DNA of 64,000 nt from Pomacea canaliculata (lineage: Eukaryota; Mollusca; Gastropoda; Architaenioglossa; Ampullariidae): positions 11,963,950-12,027,949 of the forward strand of contig NC_037596.1 in NCBI RefSeq assembly GCF_003073045.1, given 5' to 3'. Under the pieces are notes generated by a model. It did no database searches, was not told the origin of the DNA, and worked only from the letters and a program-made list of their open reading frames with translations. A program made the translations under genes and the position numbers. Shown piece after piece: positions 1-13,219 of the stretch. Within the stretch, counting starts at the first letter, position 1. Each line of letters starts with the position of its first letter.

Positions 1-1179
1 AAAATTGTATTGGTATGTTTGTAAATAAGTAACACGGTGTGTAGAAAGTAATGTATTTATTAAACATTTGGTTCAAGTTTATACACGCCTTATGACATTT
101 AAAGAAACTTACATACACACGCACATTCGTACGTACATACTTTAAGACTTATTAAACACAAGTTTTTTATTGTTCAAAATGTAATTTTGAGAACAATTTA
201 AACTGGTTTTCTATGTAAATTGAAAATCATTTGAAAGGGTTTTGAAAAGTCCGAGGAAAAAGGAATGAGTCATTGTAGAGTGAAACTAAAATCAGGAAAA
301 TATGAGAAATGTGACGCAGAGTAGAGAAGGGGAACTGTATTAAATGTATTTCGTGTCTCGACATGTTCAAGTTTTGTCGCATTAGTAACTGGAATTTAAT
401 TTGACCCTCGGAAGTCTTGTACATTAAGCTATAGACTGCATTAAATTAAACTGGATTTAAAGTGTTTAAAGTCACAGGGTATATCAAGAGCAACATATCA
501 GATACATGCATGCGAGCGTTTGAGTATTTCTCAAAAACACCTATCTTTTTACATCAGTATTCCCATTATTTCAAATTAGGAAATATGATTGATAGATACA
601 TAAAATTATTCTGAGATTCAGTAGATATTTACTCTCCAAATAGCAAAGGCAACAAATGCATGATTTGTACATATATATATAACTTAGACCTAGATGAACG
701 ATAAAATAGAAGCAGTGACATGGTTATAGGTTACATAAAAGAGAACTCATTAACTTTGTTTACTTAGTCAAAGATTTTAATTCAACTCAAGCTCTTTTAT
801 GATACAGTTGTCTCAGTGCAGTGAAACCAAATTAACTCCCTTTGACCACTGGGCTCAAGAGAAAACCAAATGACCTCAGAAAATAATTTGTCACTTTACC
901 AATAATAATATAATTTGTAGAGCACTTTTCCGGTGTGTACATGTATAGCTGAGCTCAGTTTGTTGCAAATAAAAGTTAACCAAAAATCCAGCAATCATAC
1001 ATCCATATACAGACACACAAACACCAACATAATATATGAGTGATCTATATATAAGTGATATGAATAAAGAGTAACTGAGAATCCCAAAATGGTGAGAAAA
1101 AATACAGAACAGAATGTCCTATATGAGATTAATGTTTCACTCAAATTAAAATCTTGATTCATTGTAAATTTTATGCTGG
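1..1179. other. Non-coding left flank, related to the flanks of gene G
   Basis: I see no convincing gene here. Positions about 200-375 match 55,025-55,200. Positions about 730-860 match 60,800-60,930, and 876-955 match 62,160-62,240. This stretch is therefore a compact relative of the DNA that flanks gene G on both sides, without the receptor in the middle. The short open frames are AT-rich and have no recognisable domain. Confidence 0.6.
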
Positions 1180-1357
1180 TTGATTTTAGTTTGGACTTTG
1201 ATGGGAGAGGAACGGAATGAAAGCTGGAGAAAACCCGCAATGACCAGCTTATAAAGGCATCACATATAGAGAATGTCCCAAGATGAGATCTGAACCAAAG
1301 GTCTATCACTGCAATGATAACAAGCAAATGTTTTAACCAATACACTACCGGGCACAC
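1180..1357 (-). repeat. tRNA-derived SINE
   Basis: Read on the minus strand from about 1,357, the element opens with a tRNA-like head. It has an A-box-like stretch (tagtgtattggttaaa) and, about 40 bases on, a B-box-like stretch (ggttcagatctc), followed by an unrelated body. The paralogous block at 21,320 joins straight from unrelated sequence into the shared sequence at about 1,353, so this copy lacks a counterpart there. The exact family and ends are not determined. Confidence 0.55.
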
Positions 1358-4300
1358 CAAAATGTATACAATTTATCAGACTTCAAAAGTACTATAGTGC
1401 TATTTAGCAGAATAAAGAAAGATATACAGTTATTTAGTAGGAATCAGAGGCGGCCTTTTGGGGTGGCGCCTAAGGCACCAACCCAGGTCCCACAAATGAG
1501 GGGGTTTCATGATAACAGATTCTTTTGTCACCCTCACCTCATCATACATGTGACACTCACCCTGGGCCTCACCTACTGCTAAGGCCACCTTTGTAAGCTT
1601 CCACACCTTTTTCTTCTGTTTACCTGCAGCCAGTATTATAACTCAATTTAGTCCCCTTATATCACAAAAAATTGTTTTATTTTTAGCTTTTCTGTGGAAG
1701 CATATAAAGTTTAGATAATAATTTTTTTCAGTACTTCAAAGTTGTATAGTAGCAGTTAGGCCAACTTACCTCCCTTTAACTATTAGTTAAGATCTTTGGT
1801 TTTTATGATGTATCATGTGGACAATATCAACTAAGTAAGCAATATGGAAAAAAATAATAGAATGAAAAACAAAGAATGATTCAGCAAATGAATTGTAAAA
1901 CAGCGCTTTTCATACCAAAAAAAATCTAATTGGAGTGAAGGTAAAAAGACAGACATTTATATGAAATGAATGTGAGTATATCTTGCACAAGCCCATCAGC
2001 AGTGTATGGCACACACAGACACACACACACACACTTTCTCTCAAAAACTAACATATTATATGCCTACACATGGCCCTATGCTCCTCAAGGAGTAACTTAA
2101 ACTAATACACCTACACACATGCACACACGTTTACTTACAAATTTGTGTTTAGGATGAGAAAGCGATGTGTTTACATGATAGAATGGAGTGGGTGACACAG
2201 GGCACAGAAATCAATGGGCATATAAACATATCACATGGCATATAAATCAGTGTGAAACAATCCAATGGGTCAGCTGATCTAGTCTAAGGAACTATTAAAG
2301 TATGCAGTACAATGATGTCAGCATGGCTGTGATAGTGTTCCCACAGTGTATCACAGTGTATCATCCTTTCCACTGCCATAAACAATTCAAAATCAAATCA
2401 AATCAAATCAAAACAGACTCTGTCGAGGATACCCAGGACAGAAATTTGTCTATTTAGGTCTTGTCTATTAGTTTATAATTTGTATATTGGTGTGTGTGTG
2501 TGTCTGTGTGTGTGTGCAAAACTACTACATGTTAGAGAGAACCTTACACAAAATAAAAAAATGCTGCTGCTAATAATGATGATGAGGATATATGGAAAAA
2601 ATATATATATAATTGATAGACATATGTATATATTTACAATCTCTTAACAATTTACAATTTTTGACTTAAGTGGAAAAAAATGTAGAAGACTAGATTGTGA
2701 AAATCCAATATGATACTGTGCGTAGCCCTGCCTGATATATATTAGACAGAGTAACAAGAATTTCACATTCTGACAAGATATGAAGGAATCATAATTTGTG
2801 GCTAACATTGAACAGCAATAATTAGAATATATAGTTTTGATCAGAACTGATGTTCCTAAAACATTTGACTAAACATGATGACCTAGCTTATAGAGTGGTG
2901 ATGTATGTGTGTCTATGTGTGGGCATGTGTGTATATACGCATGTGTGTGTGTGTGATTGCGTGTGCAGTTTTCTTTCAGGAACTTATATTTTTGTCAAGT
3001 GTCTTCTCAGTGCAACACATTCACCCACAAATAGCCTACATTAAATAACATTATTCTATAAAAGTATATGTTACTTCTAATCTGTTTCTGTTTAATATTA
3101 ACTCTGAAAATATTTGATTGTCTCCACCTTGTTTAATACTTATTCTCTTTTACAGAGAAATGAATTATTATCACTTACAAAACTCTTCTCACATATGATT
3201 ATCACGACACGATAGGTGGCATCTTTCGACAGTGTATGCTGATTGCAGGTTTTTTAAGTCCTTTGCTTGACCATGTTCATGGAAGATTATCACTGAACGT
3301 TCATCAAACTCCGCCCATAGATGAAGGGTTAGAAACTGAACACATAATTCCATTCCAAATAACCAAACACTACAGTCCAGTCCACGTTTATCTGGAATAA
3401 TGCAAACACAATAATATTATTATTACTTTAACAGGCATCAGGTATGACTGTCTAAGAAATTAATTCATTTGGAAAAGAATTTAAAAATATAGACTTAAAT
3501 CACCATTTTCCCTACTTACTATCAGAAACCAATGCAGCACAAATCTGCAATCAACTAAAACATGTTTTATTACATAAAACTTTAGGGTTTGTCAGATTTG
3601 AAAAAAAATGAGCCATGAAATCTGTAAAGACAAGTACATTTGGGGATTCTGTCTCTATGATTACTTTGGTCAGAACAGCTTCCACTGCTGGATCACTTGC
3701 TGAGGACTAGATATTCTTGTGTACATCCTTTTTCTGAAACAAATGTTACATGTACATGAATAATAAAGCTGATATAGCATAAGCAGACTTTCAAAAACAA
3801 TGGTTGCAGGTACATTTGTGTATGTGTGTGTTTGTTTGTATTTTTTGCATCTTAATGAAGTCATTTTTGTGATTGTGTTTTTAAAAGCTTATCAATCAAT
3901 GCTCATTAAATTCAATACTTAGACATTGAGCACTTAGTCTCACTCCAAATAATCAAACACTATGGTCCTGTCTAAGTTTATCTGGTACAGTGGAAACATA
4001 ATAATGATAATGCCTATATGAGCATACTACATCTGCTTTTTAGCAGCAAATAGTATTAAGACATTTGTAGATATCATTGGATCTGTGTATACATGAATGT
4101 CCAAGTGAGTAAATGAATAAGTAGATATTTCTTAAAGTAATTGAACTGACCCAAAATAGAAACACAATTTATTGACATTCAATACTTCACTACATAAAGA
4201 GAACAAGTTTCTAACAGAGGTTGCCTGCAACTATAATTCACAATTAGTTGTTTTGCCATGCAGTGGGAGGAAATTGGGAGGTTATTTATTTAGTTGGTAT

Positions 4301-4555
4301 TTTCTTATATTCATAAGAAAGATTAGTACATGTTCCTGCCAAACAGTCTATTTCTATTGCTGTATTTTAATGCTTTCTGCCACTTTGCCTCATGAGACCA
4401 GCATCATACAGACACAGGAAGTTATTGTAACCTTTGGTACTTGTAGCCGGAAGATTTGAGATGAATAAGGTCCATTGTTCATTCCTATACAAGTGAAGTT
4501 TGCAGAGCTATTTATGACAAATCTGAATAGGAAGGTCCCGAATAGTTTTAAATTA
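1358..4555. repeat. Segmental duplication block P, copy 1 (non-coding)
   Basis: This block runs collinearly with 21,320-24,811 and, from 1,528 on, with 62,240-64,000. Shared landmarks are a CCTGGGCCTCACC stretch, a CA repeat near 2,017, a run of dispersed T-rich sequence, and the block ending near 4,555. Copies 3 and 4 share a segment (22,560-22,900; 63,230-63,600) that is missing here. Open frames are short and differ between copies, so I see no conserved protein. It lies downstream of receptor gene A and may be intergenic or 3' flanking DNA carried along in the duplications. Confidence 0.75.
2385..2452 (-). repeat. Truncated retroposon 3' tail with TGATT repeats
   Basis: On the minus strand this reads TTTCTGTCCTGGGTATCCTC, then a GACAGA step and (TTTGA)n-type repeats. 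It matches the tail at 34,160-34,222. The equivalent place in block P copy 3 (near 22,320) lacks it, so it is an insertion specific to copy 1. Only the last 60-odd bases of the element are present, as expected for 5'-truncated retrotransposition. Confidence 0.6.
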
Positions 4556-5995
4556 AAATTTACTGAAAAATCAGGGGATTATAAAGGAAGGCTGCTGGCC
4601 GCAAGTCCGGCTGTAAGTCTCATGTAGTTTTATCAGAGACTTACAGGTCTTATACAACTTGAAAATAGAATAAAGCTCACCATGGACACTGCGGCTATGG
4701 CTGCAGTTTGTGGCTTCAGCAACAGGAGTGTCACTGTCTAAGAAACACTTAACAATCATTTAATTGTTACCATTTAATTATAATATAATGAGCATCCTCT
4801 AAAAATTATTGTTTCATACCTCAAAATGAGTGTTAGCATTGGAAAAATTTTCTATACTAGTATTTCTCAGAATATAGATGTTTATTATTTAATGATTACA
4901 TTGACAGTTTCCCTCTGAAACAAGGATAGCAAAAGCTGCTTTTGACTGTCATTTGGGGGGACTTCATGCTGACAGTGAACGATTTTCATAGTTTTGCCTC
5001 CTCAGTCTCTTTTTTGAGGGGACAACTGCCCCACCTTGCGTTTGAAGCTGAATCCACATTACTTTTGTGGGTTCTTTGGTTCCTCTCCCACTTCAGTACT
5101 TCATTCCCACGAGACATAGTCAATCCTACCAAGATATTTGACTTATAGGAAATAAGGAAATTGTATACGATTCAGCCTAATACTCAGAATCTCAATGTCA
5201 AAATTCTAAGGATAGCTTTCAGCTGTTGCAGGTTAGCAAATGTGATTTTTTCAGATATACAACTGCCAGACACTTTTGGTTCTTATGTACCTGACCCTTT
5301 AAAAAAATCCAACAAATAATGTATTTTTCTCCAGAGAGCCAAATAAAATTTAATTCAAATGATAATAATAATAAATATTTTAAACCAGGCTGTTAAGTAA
5401 ATGTAAATAGGTAAAGAAAACATACAGAACAATCCAGGACAAGGATCAGGCTAAGCTAAAGAGACTGGCAGTTTGAGAACAGCAGCAACACTCATTGAGG
5501 AGGTAACTGGTAAAACCGCAAGGACTTGAAAACGATTTTGAGAGAACACAGAATGTACGTGCATCATGAATTCAACATGCAGAACCCTCTCTTGCTTAGT
5601 TTTTCTTGAAAGAGTCGTACGGAAAGGAAAGGAAAGAAAACAATAAGTTTTGTGGGTTAAACAAGCTTGTGCAATCATATAAACTTATAAAGTATCAATA
5701 AAAATAGTGATATTAATAAAATTATATCAAACTGTCATTTATATTTCCATGTTTCAAGGATCACCATAGAGACAAGAATTGATTTTTTCAAACAAATACT
5801 ATAAAGTGGACTGCTAAAATCTAATTTATTAATCAATAAAATGAATAGTAAATCAGTAATTTTGTTTTTTAAAATAAATTAGTCCAATATGGTTTAAGAG
5901 AAAATCTTCCAAATTTTGTAGAATGATATATAAAAGAGTAACTATAATTATTTTGTGATAATATTTTGTGAGAAGTAAGTAAAGAAAATGTACAG
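4556..5995. repeat. Segmental duplication block Q, copy 1 (non-coding)
   Basis: Homologous to 11,735-13,219 and 24,812-26,298. The three copies begin together at the shared ATTTACTGAAA and run up to the cytoplasmic-tail exon of each A-type receptor. It is the immediate 3' flank of gene A. Short open frames near 4,571-4,759 and 11,747-11,935 match each other only because the DNA is duplicated. They have no domain features. Confidence 0.7.
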
Positions 5996-6390
5996 ACTGA
6001 AGATATTAACACAATTTGTAGCAAAAAAAGTAATTCTCATAAGCAAGCGTGTAAGCCGATATATATATATATTTGCATGCAAAACTCGTATAAAGCTCAT
6101 ACTCCTTTGCAGAAACAGTCATGGATGTGCATGCACTCATCAATTCATGGACCCCCGTCCCCTAATCACACAAACAACTGCATGCGTGAACTGCTCAGAA
6201 CAGAAGGTATGCATGACCAACAGGTAGGTAGCTGGAAGAAAGGACTTGTGTTTCAGGACAAATATGCTTATTTACAAGGTATGTTCAAATCTTACGTTAG
6301 GGAAGCCATTTGTCTCATGCTGATTGTTGTTTTCAGATTTCCATCATCGAGAAAACACACGGTCACGTGGTTGTGAGGACACGCGCCGAT

Positions 6391-6482
6391 TCGCGACGTA
6401 ATCACGGAATGAAGACGTTGGTGTCAACGCGAGATTCGTGACGCAATCATAGAATGAATTCGTTCGGATGGACGCGAGATTG
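6391..6482. repeat. 45-bp minisatellite, two copies (receptor A intron 5)
   Basis: Two 45-base units of the type cgacgcaatnacggaatgaa followed by gacgttggtgtcaacgcgag. The second unit carries the divergent end version (aattcgttcgg). Same family as the nine-copy array at 13,702-14,108 in unit B and the single unit at 26,694-26,738 in unit C. Confidence 0.8.
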
Positions 6483-7473
6483 CTAGTTCTGATTATTATT
6501 TTCTGTCTTGCTTCAAATCGCTTTCTCGATATATTTATTTTTCTAAAAAATACAGCGACTGAATAAAAAATACTAAAAAATAATGAAATGATTGATGGAA
6601 ATTAATGGTTCTACGTGATGATATGCAGGCTAACTGCTTGTCCGTTACAATGAATATCATGTCAAACACGCACACACACTACATGTAACCTCACAAACAC
6701 ACGCGCGAACTCAGGTCTGTACTCACGCTATTCACTCGATGTGATACGCGACTCCTGCCTTCTTTAGGCTCTTTCCTAAGATATTTCACTAGTTAGTTAT
6801 GAAAGTGCCTTAGCAATTCCTTGAGACAGCATGGTAGCTAAAAACTTTAAAATTAAAGTGTATAAAAAATAAACAGATTACAAACTTTAAAAACTCTCCC
6901 CTGACAACTTCCCTGACAACTATATATAGTAGACCACAATCTTATCTAACATAAACTTACCGTTTTTTTGTTCTCTGGTCCTTATTTTAATACAAACGAC
7001 GACATTGACGATAACAGCGACAAGCAAGACACCACCACACGAGAGGCCGATTGTTAGTACACCGACTGACTCTACACTCTGGGTTGTTGTCTCAGACACT
7101 GACTCTACACTTGGGGATGTCGTCTCTGTAAGTCAAGGAAAGATTCTGGTATACACAGTCTAGGTGTAGGTAAGCCTAACATGTGAGTTTTTAGTATTAT
7201 CAGAGAAATGACGTCTTACCATCACAAACTAGATGACTATTGTACAGAGATCAATAGTTAATAATACTACAAACAGTAATTCATATTACCTGCAGTCATA
7301 TTAATGAAGATTTTTAAAAGATGTAATAAGATTTACATTGATATAATAATGTGAATTAAATAAACCTTTTTTCTAATAAAAAGCAAAATTAACTTAAGAC
7401 TAAAATGATTTATTGTATTTTACAGTTGGTATACCAACAAAAATGTGAACGCAACCAATAAACATGTTGAGAG

Positions 7474-7647
7474 CAGGGCTTCTGCTAAGGCTAAATTCTT
7501 TGGGGTCCCAGGGACCCCTTCTTCAGATTTTTAAGGGGTCCCTGTTCTTCGCCCAAATTTGAAGGGGACCCCATTGACGAAAATTGAAGGGGTCCTCCGA
7601 ACTTTTAATGCGTACTGTACGCAATTTTTTGCGTAAGCAGAAGCCCT
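7474..7647. mobile_element. 174-bp hAT-type MITE in intron 4 of receptor A
   Basis: The element has terminal inverted repeats CAGGGCTTCTGCT at the left and AGCAGAAGCCCT at the right. It is flanked by the exact 8-base duplication gttgagag (7,466-7,473 and 7,648-7,655). Eight-base duplications are characteristic of hAT transposons. The same intron in units B (near 15,122) and C (near 27,970) has the empty site, so the insertion came after the duplications. It has no coding capacity. The interior holds a GGGGTCCC-rich imperfect inverted repeat. Confidence 0.88.
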
Positions 7648-10573
7648 GTTGAGAGTATTCATTTTTTCTACTGTGTTTTCGTTTTATGGTAATAAAGATG
7701 AGTTGACATACGTACTAGAATATTCAGTGATAACCACTGTTGTAATGCCATAACCTATTTCATTGCCAAGAGTTATTTTCCAGATTCCTTGGTTAATGTT
7801 TTCTTCCAGATGAAGCGTCAACACCAGATTAGGAGGCTCTCCACTCAGGCTGCACTTCACCTTAGGCAAGAATGCTTCCTGTAATATGGTCGGTGTCAGG
7901 GAACATTCATTGAATATTGTTGTGTGTGCTTTTACACGAAATGTTACTTTCTCAAATTCTGAGGATACAAGTGTCACAGGACCGTCAACAAACTGAGGAG
8001 CACCTGCAAACATCAGGAACAAAAGTTACAAATAAAAAACAGACTATAGGTGGTTTTTAATTAAATAAAAAGATGTTTCTTTAGAACATACAAATGGGAT
8101 ACAAATATAAGGGTTTCAAAGTAGAGATAATGTTTTAATAAATAAATGCAAGAATCTTGATATTTTGGATAAAATAAGTCTAAATTGAACTTGTTGACTA
8201 TCCATGATAAAAACCCTACCCCAAAATACACACACACACACATACACACTACACAAACTATAACCTTCAGCATAATCTGCCAGTTCCTGGGTTTGGGATG
8301 TCAAGAAAAGGAACAGTTTATTGAACATGATTACACGAACACTAAAACATCTAAGGAAATCCCTTCTTCATCGTGAAACAGAGTACAGGAACCTCCTAGG
8401 GAACAATATTCAAATAAAAGCATATGATTCTCCACAAAATATCACATTAACCAGACACAAATATACACAGCAACATATTAGACAGGTCAGGTGCAAAGAA
8501 ATATCGCAGGCGAACAAAAATACTGTGTTGGGGGAGGGATTTTGTTATCCATGCCCGCTACTGATGCTCTGTCTTTTCTGGTTGAGGAGTAAAAGAATGA
8601 CTAAGGCCACGTGACAGAGACTTGAGGTTCACTCGACAAGAAGATATGTTTATCTTAGTCCTATCCACGTGTTACCACTTCACTTTGATGGGCGCAGCAA
8701 GAGGCGGGTCCCACCTTCAGCTCTCACCTGTCACTTAGTAACCACTGACCTGATTACTCCACTTCCCAGTCTCTCATTAACATCCACACTTCTGTAAATG
8801 ATCCACACAGCGGTTTACTTACATCTCACAAGAAAGGACACCGATCTATTTCTTTCCGATCCTTTTCCTTCACAACGAACTGTCGGCCAGTCGTCTTGAC
8901 ACCTGACTGACAGGGAAACCTTCAGATGCTCCTCACCACTCTTAGTTTGCATTGTGCTTTTGTCTACTTTATTAGCAATTTCATTCCATTGATGTCTAAG
9001 AGACTGAAGACAGCAGGAGGATTTCCTCTCTTAAAAGAGCAGCAGACGTTGACTTCCTGACCCTCGTTAATGAGATGAGTACTGTTCACTTCTTGTCCGT
9101 CTACTGTCAGATTTGTGACTTTGGATGGGTCTGTAGGTAAAAAAAAATGTACATATAAATTTATTCCCATTCCCTAAGCAACTCTTTACTAAACAGAAAC
9201 TTAAATAATACTATTTACTTCCACTCTTCCGTTATTTGTTTATTTAGTTGTGCTTGCTTATTAACTCAGGCTTTGATTATTTATATTTACTGAATGCTGC
9301 TTATTGTGTTCTGTTATTTTATACTTTTTATACATTGGATATGCCACTTGTGTTTCTAGTAGTTATATTTTATTGTCTTTTAAATTCCTTTTTATAAAAG
9401 AATATTTCTTTTTTAATTCCATAATGTTTGAAGCTTTCAAATTTTAATTGTATGTTTTGTTTCTCCTGTAGCCAACAACTGTTTCCTTTCTCACACATTC
9501 CACTTAACATTTTATTTGTATACGAGGACAAGCCAACTCCATCAAGTGTCACTACAGTCATTATCAGATTTGTGCTTAATAACATTCTGGCATGCTTTGA
9601 CAAACGATCGGTTGATGCTTTTGTCTTTTAAAGTTGCACAACTTGATTGTGTCTGATCGAATCAATCGTGAACAAACTGTTGCTTTACTCATCATCGCCA
9701 ATGTGTTGTGGTCACTTCAAGCAGTCTTAGCAACAATAACAAGCAATAATACAATACTCGAGATGATATGCTTGTAACTCTAATTACTTACATGTCACAT
9801 CAATGGGTATCTGCAGTAATGTCTGTCTGTGTAGAGTTTTATTGCTAGTGTCGAGATATATAGCAGTGATGGACCGAGTGAGCAGATGTGAAATTTTTAT
9901 CTCCCAGGTCCTCATTGAGCTGTTGGAGTAGCGACGATCTGCTACACACAGTGTGTCATCTCCGACATCGTAATATTTCACAGTGAAGTGCTGAAACTGC
10001 GGTGGCCTTATTAAATTGCACAGACGTGATCTGATGTTATTTTGGCACACGTCAACATAGAGACGAGATGTGTCTGTAGATACTGAGTTTTCACTAATAT
10101 TAAGAAGATAACTAATATTTAAAACACTGCCTTCGTTTTGAGATAATACTTCATCAACGTTTACCTTTCCACCTGAAAAAAAAAAACAAAACAACAGACA
10201 TAATAGTATTTACAGACATGTACAGTCATATGCCGACTAGTTTTTATTCAGAAACAAAACTCAGGTTTGAGAAGGTCTTGTTACACACGTCACTAAAGAA
10301 AAGATTTGATTTTTATTTTATTGTAAATAATTGTATGGTATTAGTTTAAGATTATTATCAATTACATATAGAACGTTTTTATGGTTGATAAAGTAAATGT
10401 TTTAACATTTATATACATAAACTACTACGCGTAGTATATATATGTACACACCATATAGCAGCGCATTTTTAGTACAAAAAGCTGTGTTACTTACTTGAAT
10501 TACAAGAAGGAAACGCCAGCTTGTGTAAGCTAAATAGTATTAGAAAAAAGAAACATTTGAAAGCTGTCTCCAT

Positions 10574-10700
10574 GGCGATACACATCAGGTGGCTGTGTAG
10601 ACAACAGTGTGAGTGTGATGTCCACATCAAGTGTAGATGAAGTTTGAGTACATCCTGTACTACTTACATCTCATAAACACTCCAAGCTTTCGTCTTCCTT
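10574..10700 (-). promoter_or_regulatory. Probable promoter of receptor A
   Basis: The 130 bases upstream of the start codon are well conserved with units B and C, after which A diverges. An IRF/ETS-like motif (GGAAGACGAAAGC on the minus strand, 10,684-10,698) lies 111-125 bases upstream of the ATG. The TATA-like element seen in C (TTTATAAG) is TTTATGAG here. Assignment as a promoter is inference from conservation and position. Confidence 0.5.
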
Positions 10701-11734
10701 GTACAGTTTAGTACAGTCATAGCTTCTATGTTCTTTGATAACAGACAGCGTGTCTTTGCTTCTTTTTAAAACACAGAGTTTTAGTATAAATACATTATAA
10801 TCAGAGCTGAATTTATTGGAGATGCTAAAGTCTATACATGTATATTATTGTTACTAATATCTAATTTTTAGAAATCAGTGCGTCATTATTTGTTTGTTAA
10901 ATGTTAGACGAAAGTGTTAATAGCAGTGTATGGTATGAATCACAAATTTAAGGTTACCCTTCTCCCTTCTACTCCATTTTTCATTATTTAGTTCTCTACA
11001 GCCATTTTGCTTTTGATAGAATTCAAATTTATCATTTTTATGTTTTTAATATCTCTCATTGGGTATGTAGCCATTTTCTTTTACCCTGCCTAAACTATTG
11101 GTTAATTCAGTGCAACTAATATCTAAACTAAAATATCAAAGCTGTTTAAAAAAAGAACCTTTAACAGTCAACATTTTCTTGGTGGAAATCTCTGTTTAAC
11201 TCGTTTATATTTTTTATAAAACGCATTTTGGACATTTTGATTTACAAAAATATATTTTCAAATAAACGGTTATTTATAAAAATGCAAATCTAGTTATTAA
11301 TCGTGTTTTTGAACTTTCTGTTTGTATTCGAACAAAGATTAAACCATACAACGTCCTTTTAATCTTATTTTACGGGTATCTTATTTTTCGCATGTTTATA
11401 ATTTATCCATACATCCATTAAGACCTAAAGAAACACATTTTTTTCTGGCATTAGACAAGCTTTTAAAACAATTCTTAATTGTTTATGAATTATGTTCACA
11501 TTTTTGCCGAATTAAGACAATATGAGTACACACTCACAGACATCGTTTCCTACCCCTCCACACACACGCTTACACAAACAGGAATATTATTATTTCCATG
11601 ATTGGGAATACCGGTACTAGGAATGTGTCTATTAAAAGTCTGTGTTCTTACAGTCTACAGAAAGTCTACGCCTGATTTCTCGAGAACTTAAAGCTAGCAA
11701 ATGGTTTCGCCTAATGGAATGCATTTAAATACAA
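10701..11734. other. Unique AT-rich spacer between units A and B
   Basis: I see no gene, RNA or repeat boundary in this kilobase. Unlike the region upstream of B and C, it has no block S homology, so the A-B junction has a different history from the B-C junction. Confidence 0.5.
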
Positions 11735-13219
11735 TTTACTGAAAGATCAGGGGATTATACAGGAAGGCTGCTGGCCGCAAGTCCGTCTGTAAGTCTCATG
11801 TAGTTTTATCAGAGACTTACAGGTCTTATACAACTTGAAAATAGGATAAAGCTCACCATGGACACTGCGGCTATGGCTGCAGTTTGTGGCTTCAGCAACA
11901 GGAGTGTCACTGTCTAAGAAAGACTTAGCAATCATTTAATTGTTACCAATATTTATAATATGATGAGCATCCTATAAAAATTATTGTTTCATACCTCAAA
12001 ATGAGTGTTAGCATTGGAAACATTTCCGATACTAGTATTTTTCAGAATATAGATGTTTATTATTTAATGATTACATTGACAGTTTCCCTCTGAAACAAGG
12101 ATGGCAAAAGCTGTTTGTAACTGCCAGTTGGGGGGTCTTCATGCCGACAGTGAACGACTTTCATAATTTTGTCTCCTCAGTCTCTTTTATGAAGGTGACA
12201 ACTTCCCCACCTTGACCTCACCCCACCCTGTTCTTTCACCACATCCAAGGGCACATCAAAGAGTGTTATCTTCAGGACACACTTCTCCTAATCCTCTTAG
12301 AACTTTGTTGTCGGAGATTGCTAAGTAAAATTACACAGAACAATTCTGTTCAAACAGAATCAAATCATGAATTTTGCCAAACGTTAACAACGCACACACC
12401 CTGAATCGACATGTTAAATTTCTCAGAATAGTTTTCTGTTGTAGGTTAGCAAATGCGATTATTTCAGCTTTAAAACTGACAGGCACCTTGGTTCTTATTT
12501 ACCTTAGCCTTGAAAAAAATCACAGAAATAATGTATTTGTCTCTAGAGAGGTAAATAAAAGTTTAATTCAAATGATAATAATATTAATAATTAATAATAA
12601 TTATTAATAATAATAAAAATATTTCACACAGGGCTGTTTTCAGAGTTCAATATTTGTGTAACACACTGGTAAACGAATTACATTATAAGAAAATGTAAAC
12701 AGGTAAAGAAAACATACAGAATAATCCAAGACAAGGATCAGGCTAAGCTAGAGAGACTGGCAGTATGAGAACAGCAACAACACTCATTGTGTAGGTAACT
12801 GATAAAACCACAAGGAGAGGGAAAAGATTTTGAGAGAACACAGAATGAACGTGCATCATGAATTCAACATGCAGAACCCTTGCTTATTTTTCATGAAAGA
12901 GTCCTTCAGAAAGGAAAGAAAACAATACGTTTTGTGGGTTAAACAAGTTTGTGCAATCATATAAAGTATCAATACAAATAGAGATATTAATGAAGTTATA
13001 CCAAAATGTCAATTCTATTTCCATGTTTTAAGGATCCCCATAGAGACAAGAATTGACTTTTTCAAACATATTCTATAAAGTAAACTGATAAAATCTATTT
13101 TATTAATCAATAAAACAAATATTAAATAAGAAATTTTGTTTTTTAAAAAAGAAATGAGTCCAATATGGTTTAAGGGAAAAACTTCAAATTTTGTAGCATT
13201 ATATATGCAGAATTTTCAA
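11735..13219. repeat. Segmental duplication block Q, copy 2 (non-coding)
   Basis: Collinear with 4,556-5,995 and 24,812-26,298. It contains an internal AT-rich trinucleotide stretch near 12,570-12,622 that is expanded compared with the other copies. It forms the 3' flank of unit B. No conserved open frame. Confidence 0.7.

Larger units (their letters stand above)
5996..10573 (-). pseudogene. Receptor A: three-Ig-domain membrane receptor with frame breaks
   Basis: By family plan this is a type I membrane receptor of the immunoglobulin superfamily. Exons on the minus strand: signal peptide 10,495-10,573; Ig1 9,792-10,172; Ig2 8,823-9,130; Ig3 7,716-8,003; stalk and transmembrane 6,961-7,125; tail 5,996-6,161. 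All internal introns are GT-AG and phase 1. The start is the ATG at 10,573, followed by a hydrophobic leader (METAFKCFFFLILFSLHKLA). Ig2 is 308 bases where gene C has 309: a single base is missing near 8,985 and brings a stop after LLIK, while the rest of the exon stays open in the shifted frame. The tail exon has one extra G at its acceptor, which also shifts the frame. Two independent breaks suggest a pseudogene, but single-base assembly errors are possible. Ligand unknown. Confidence 0.75.
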
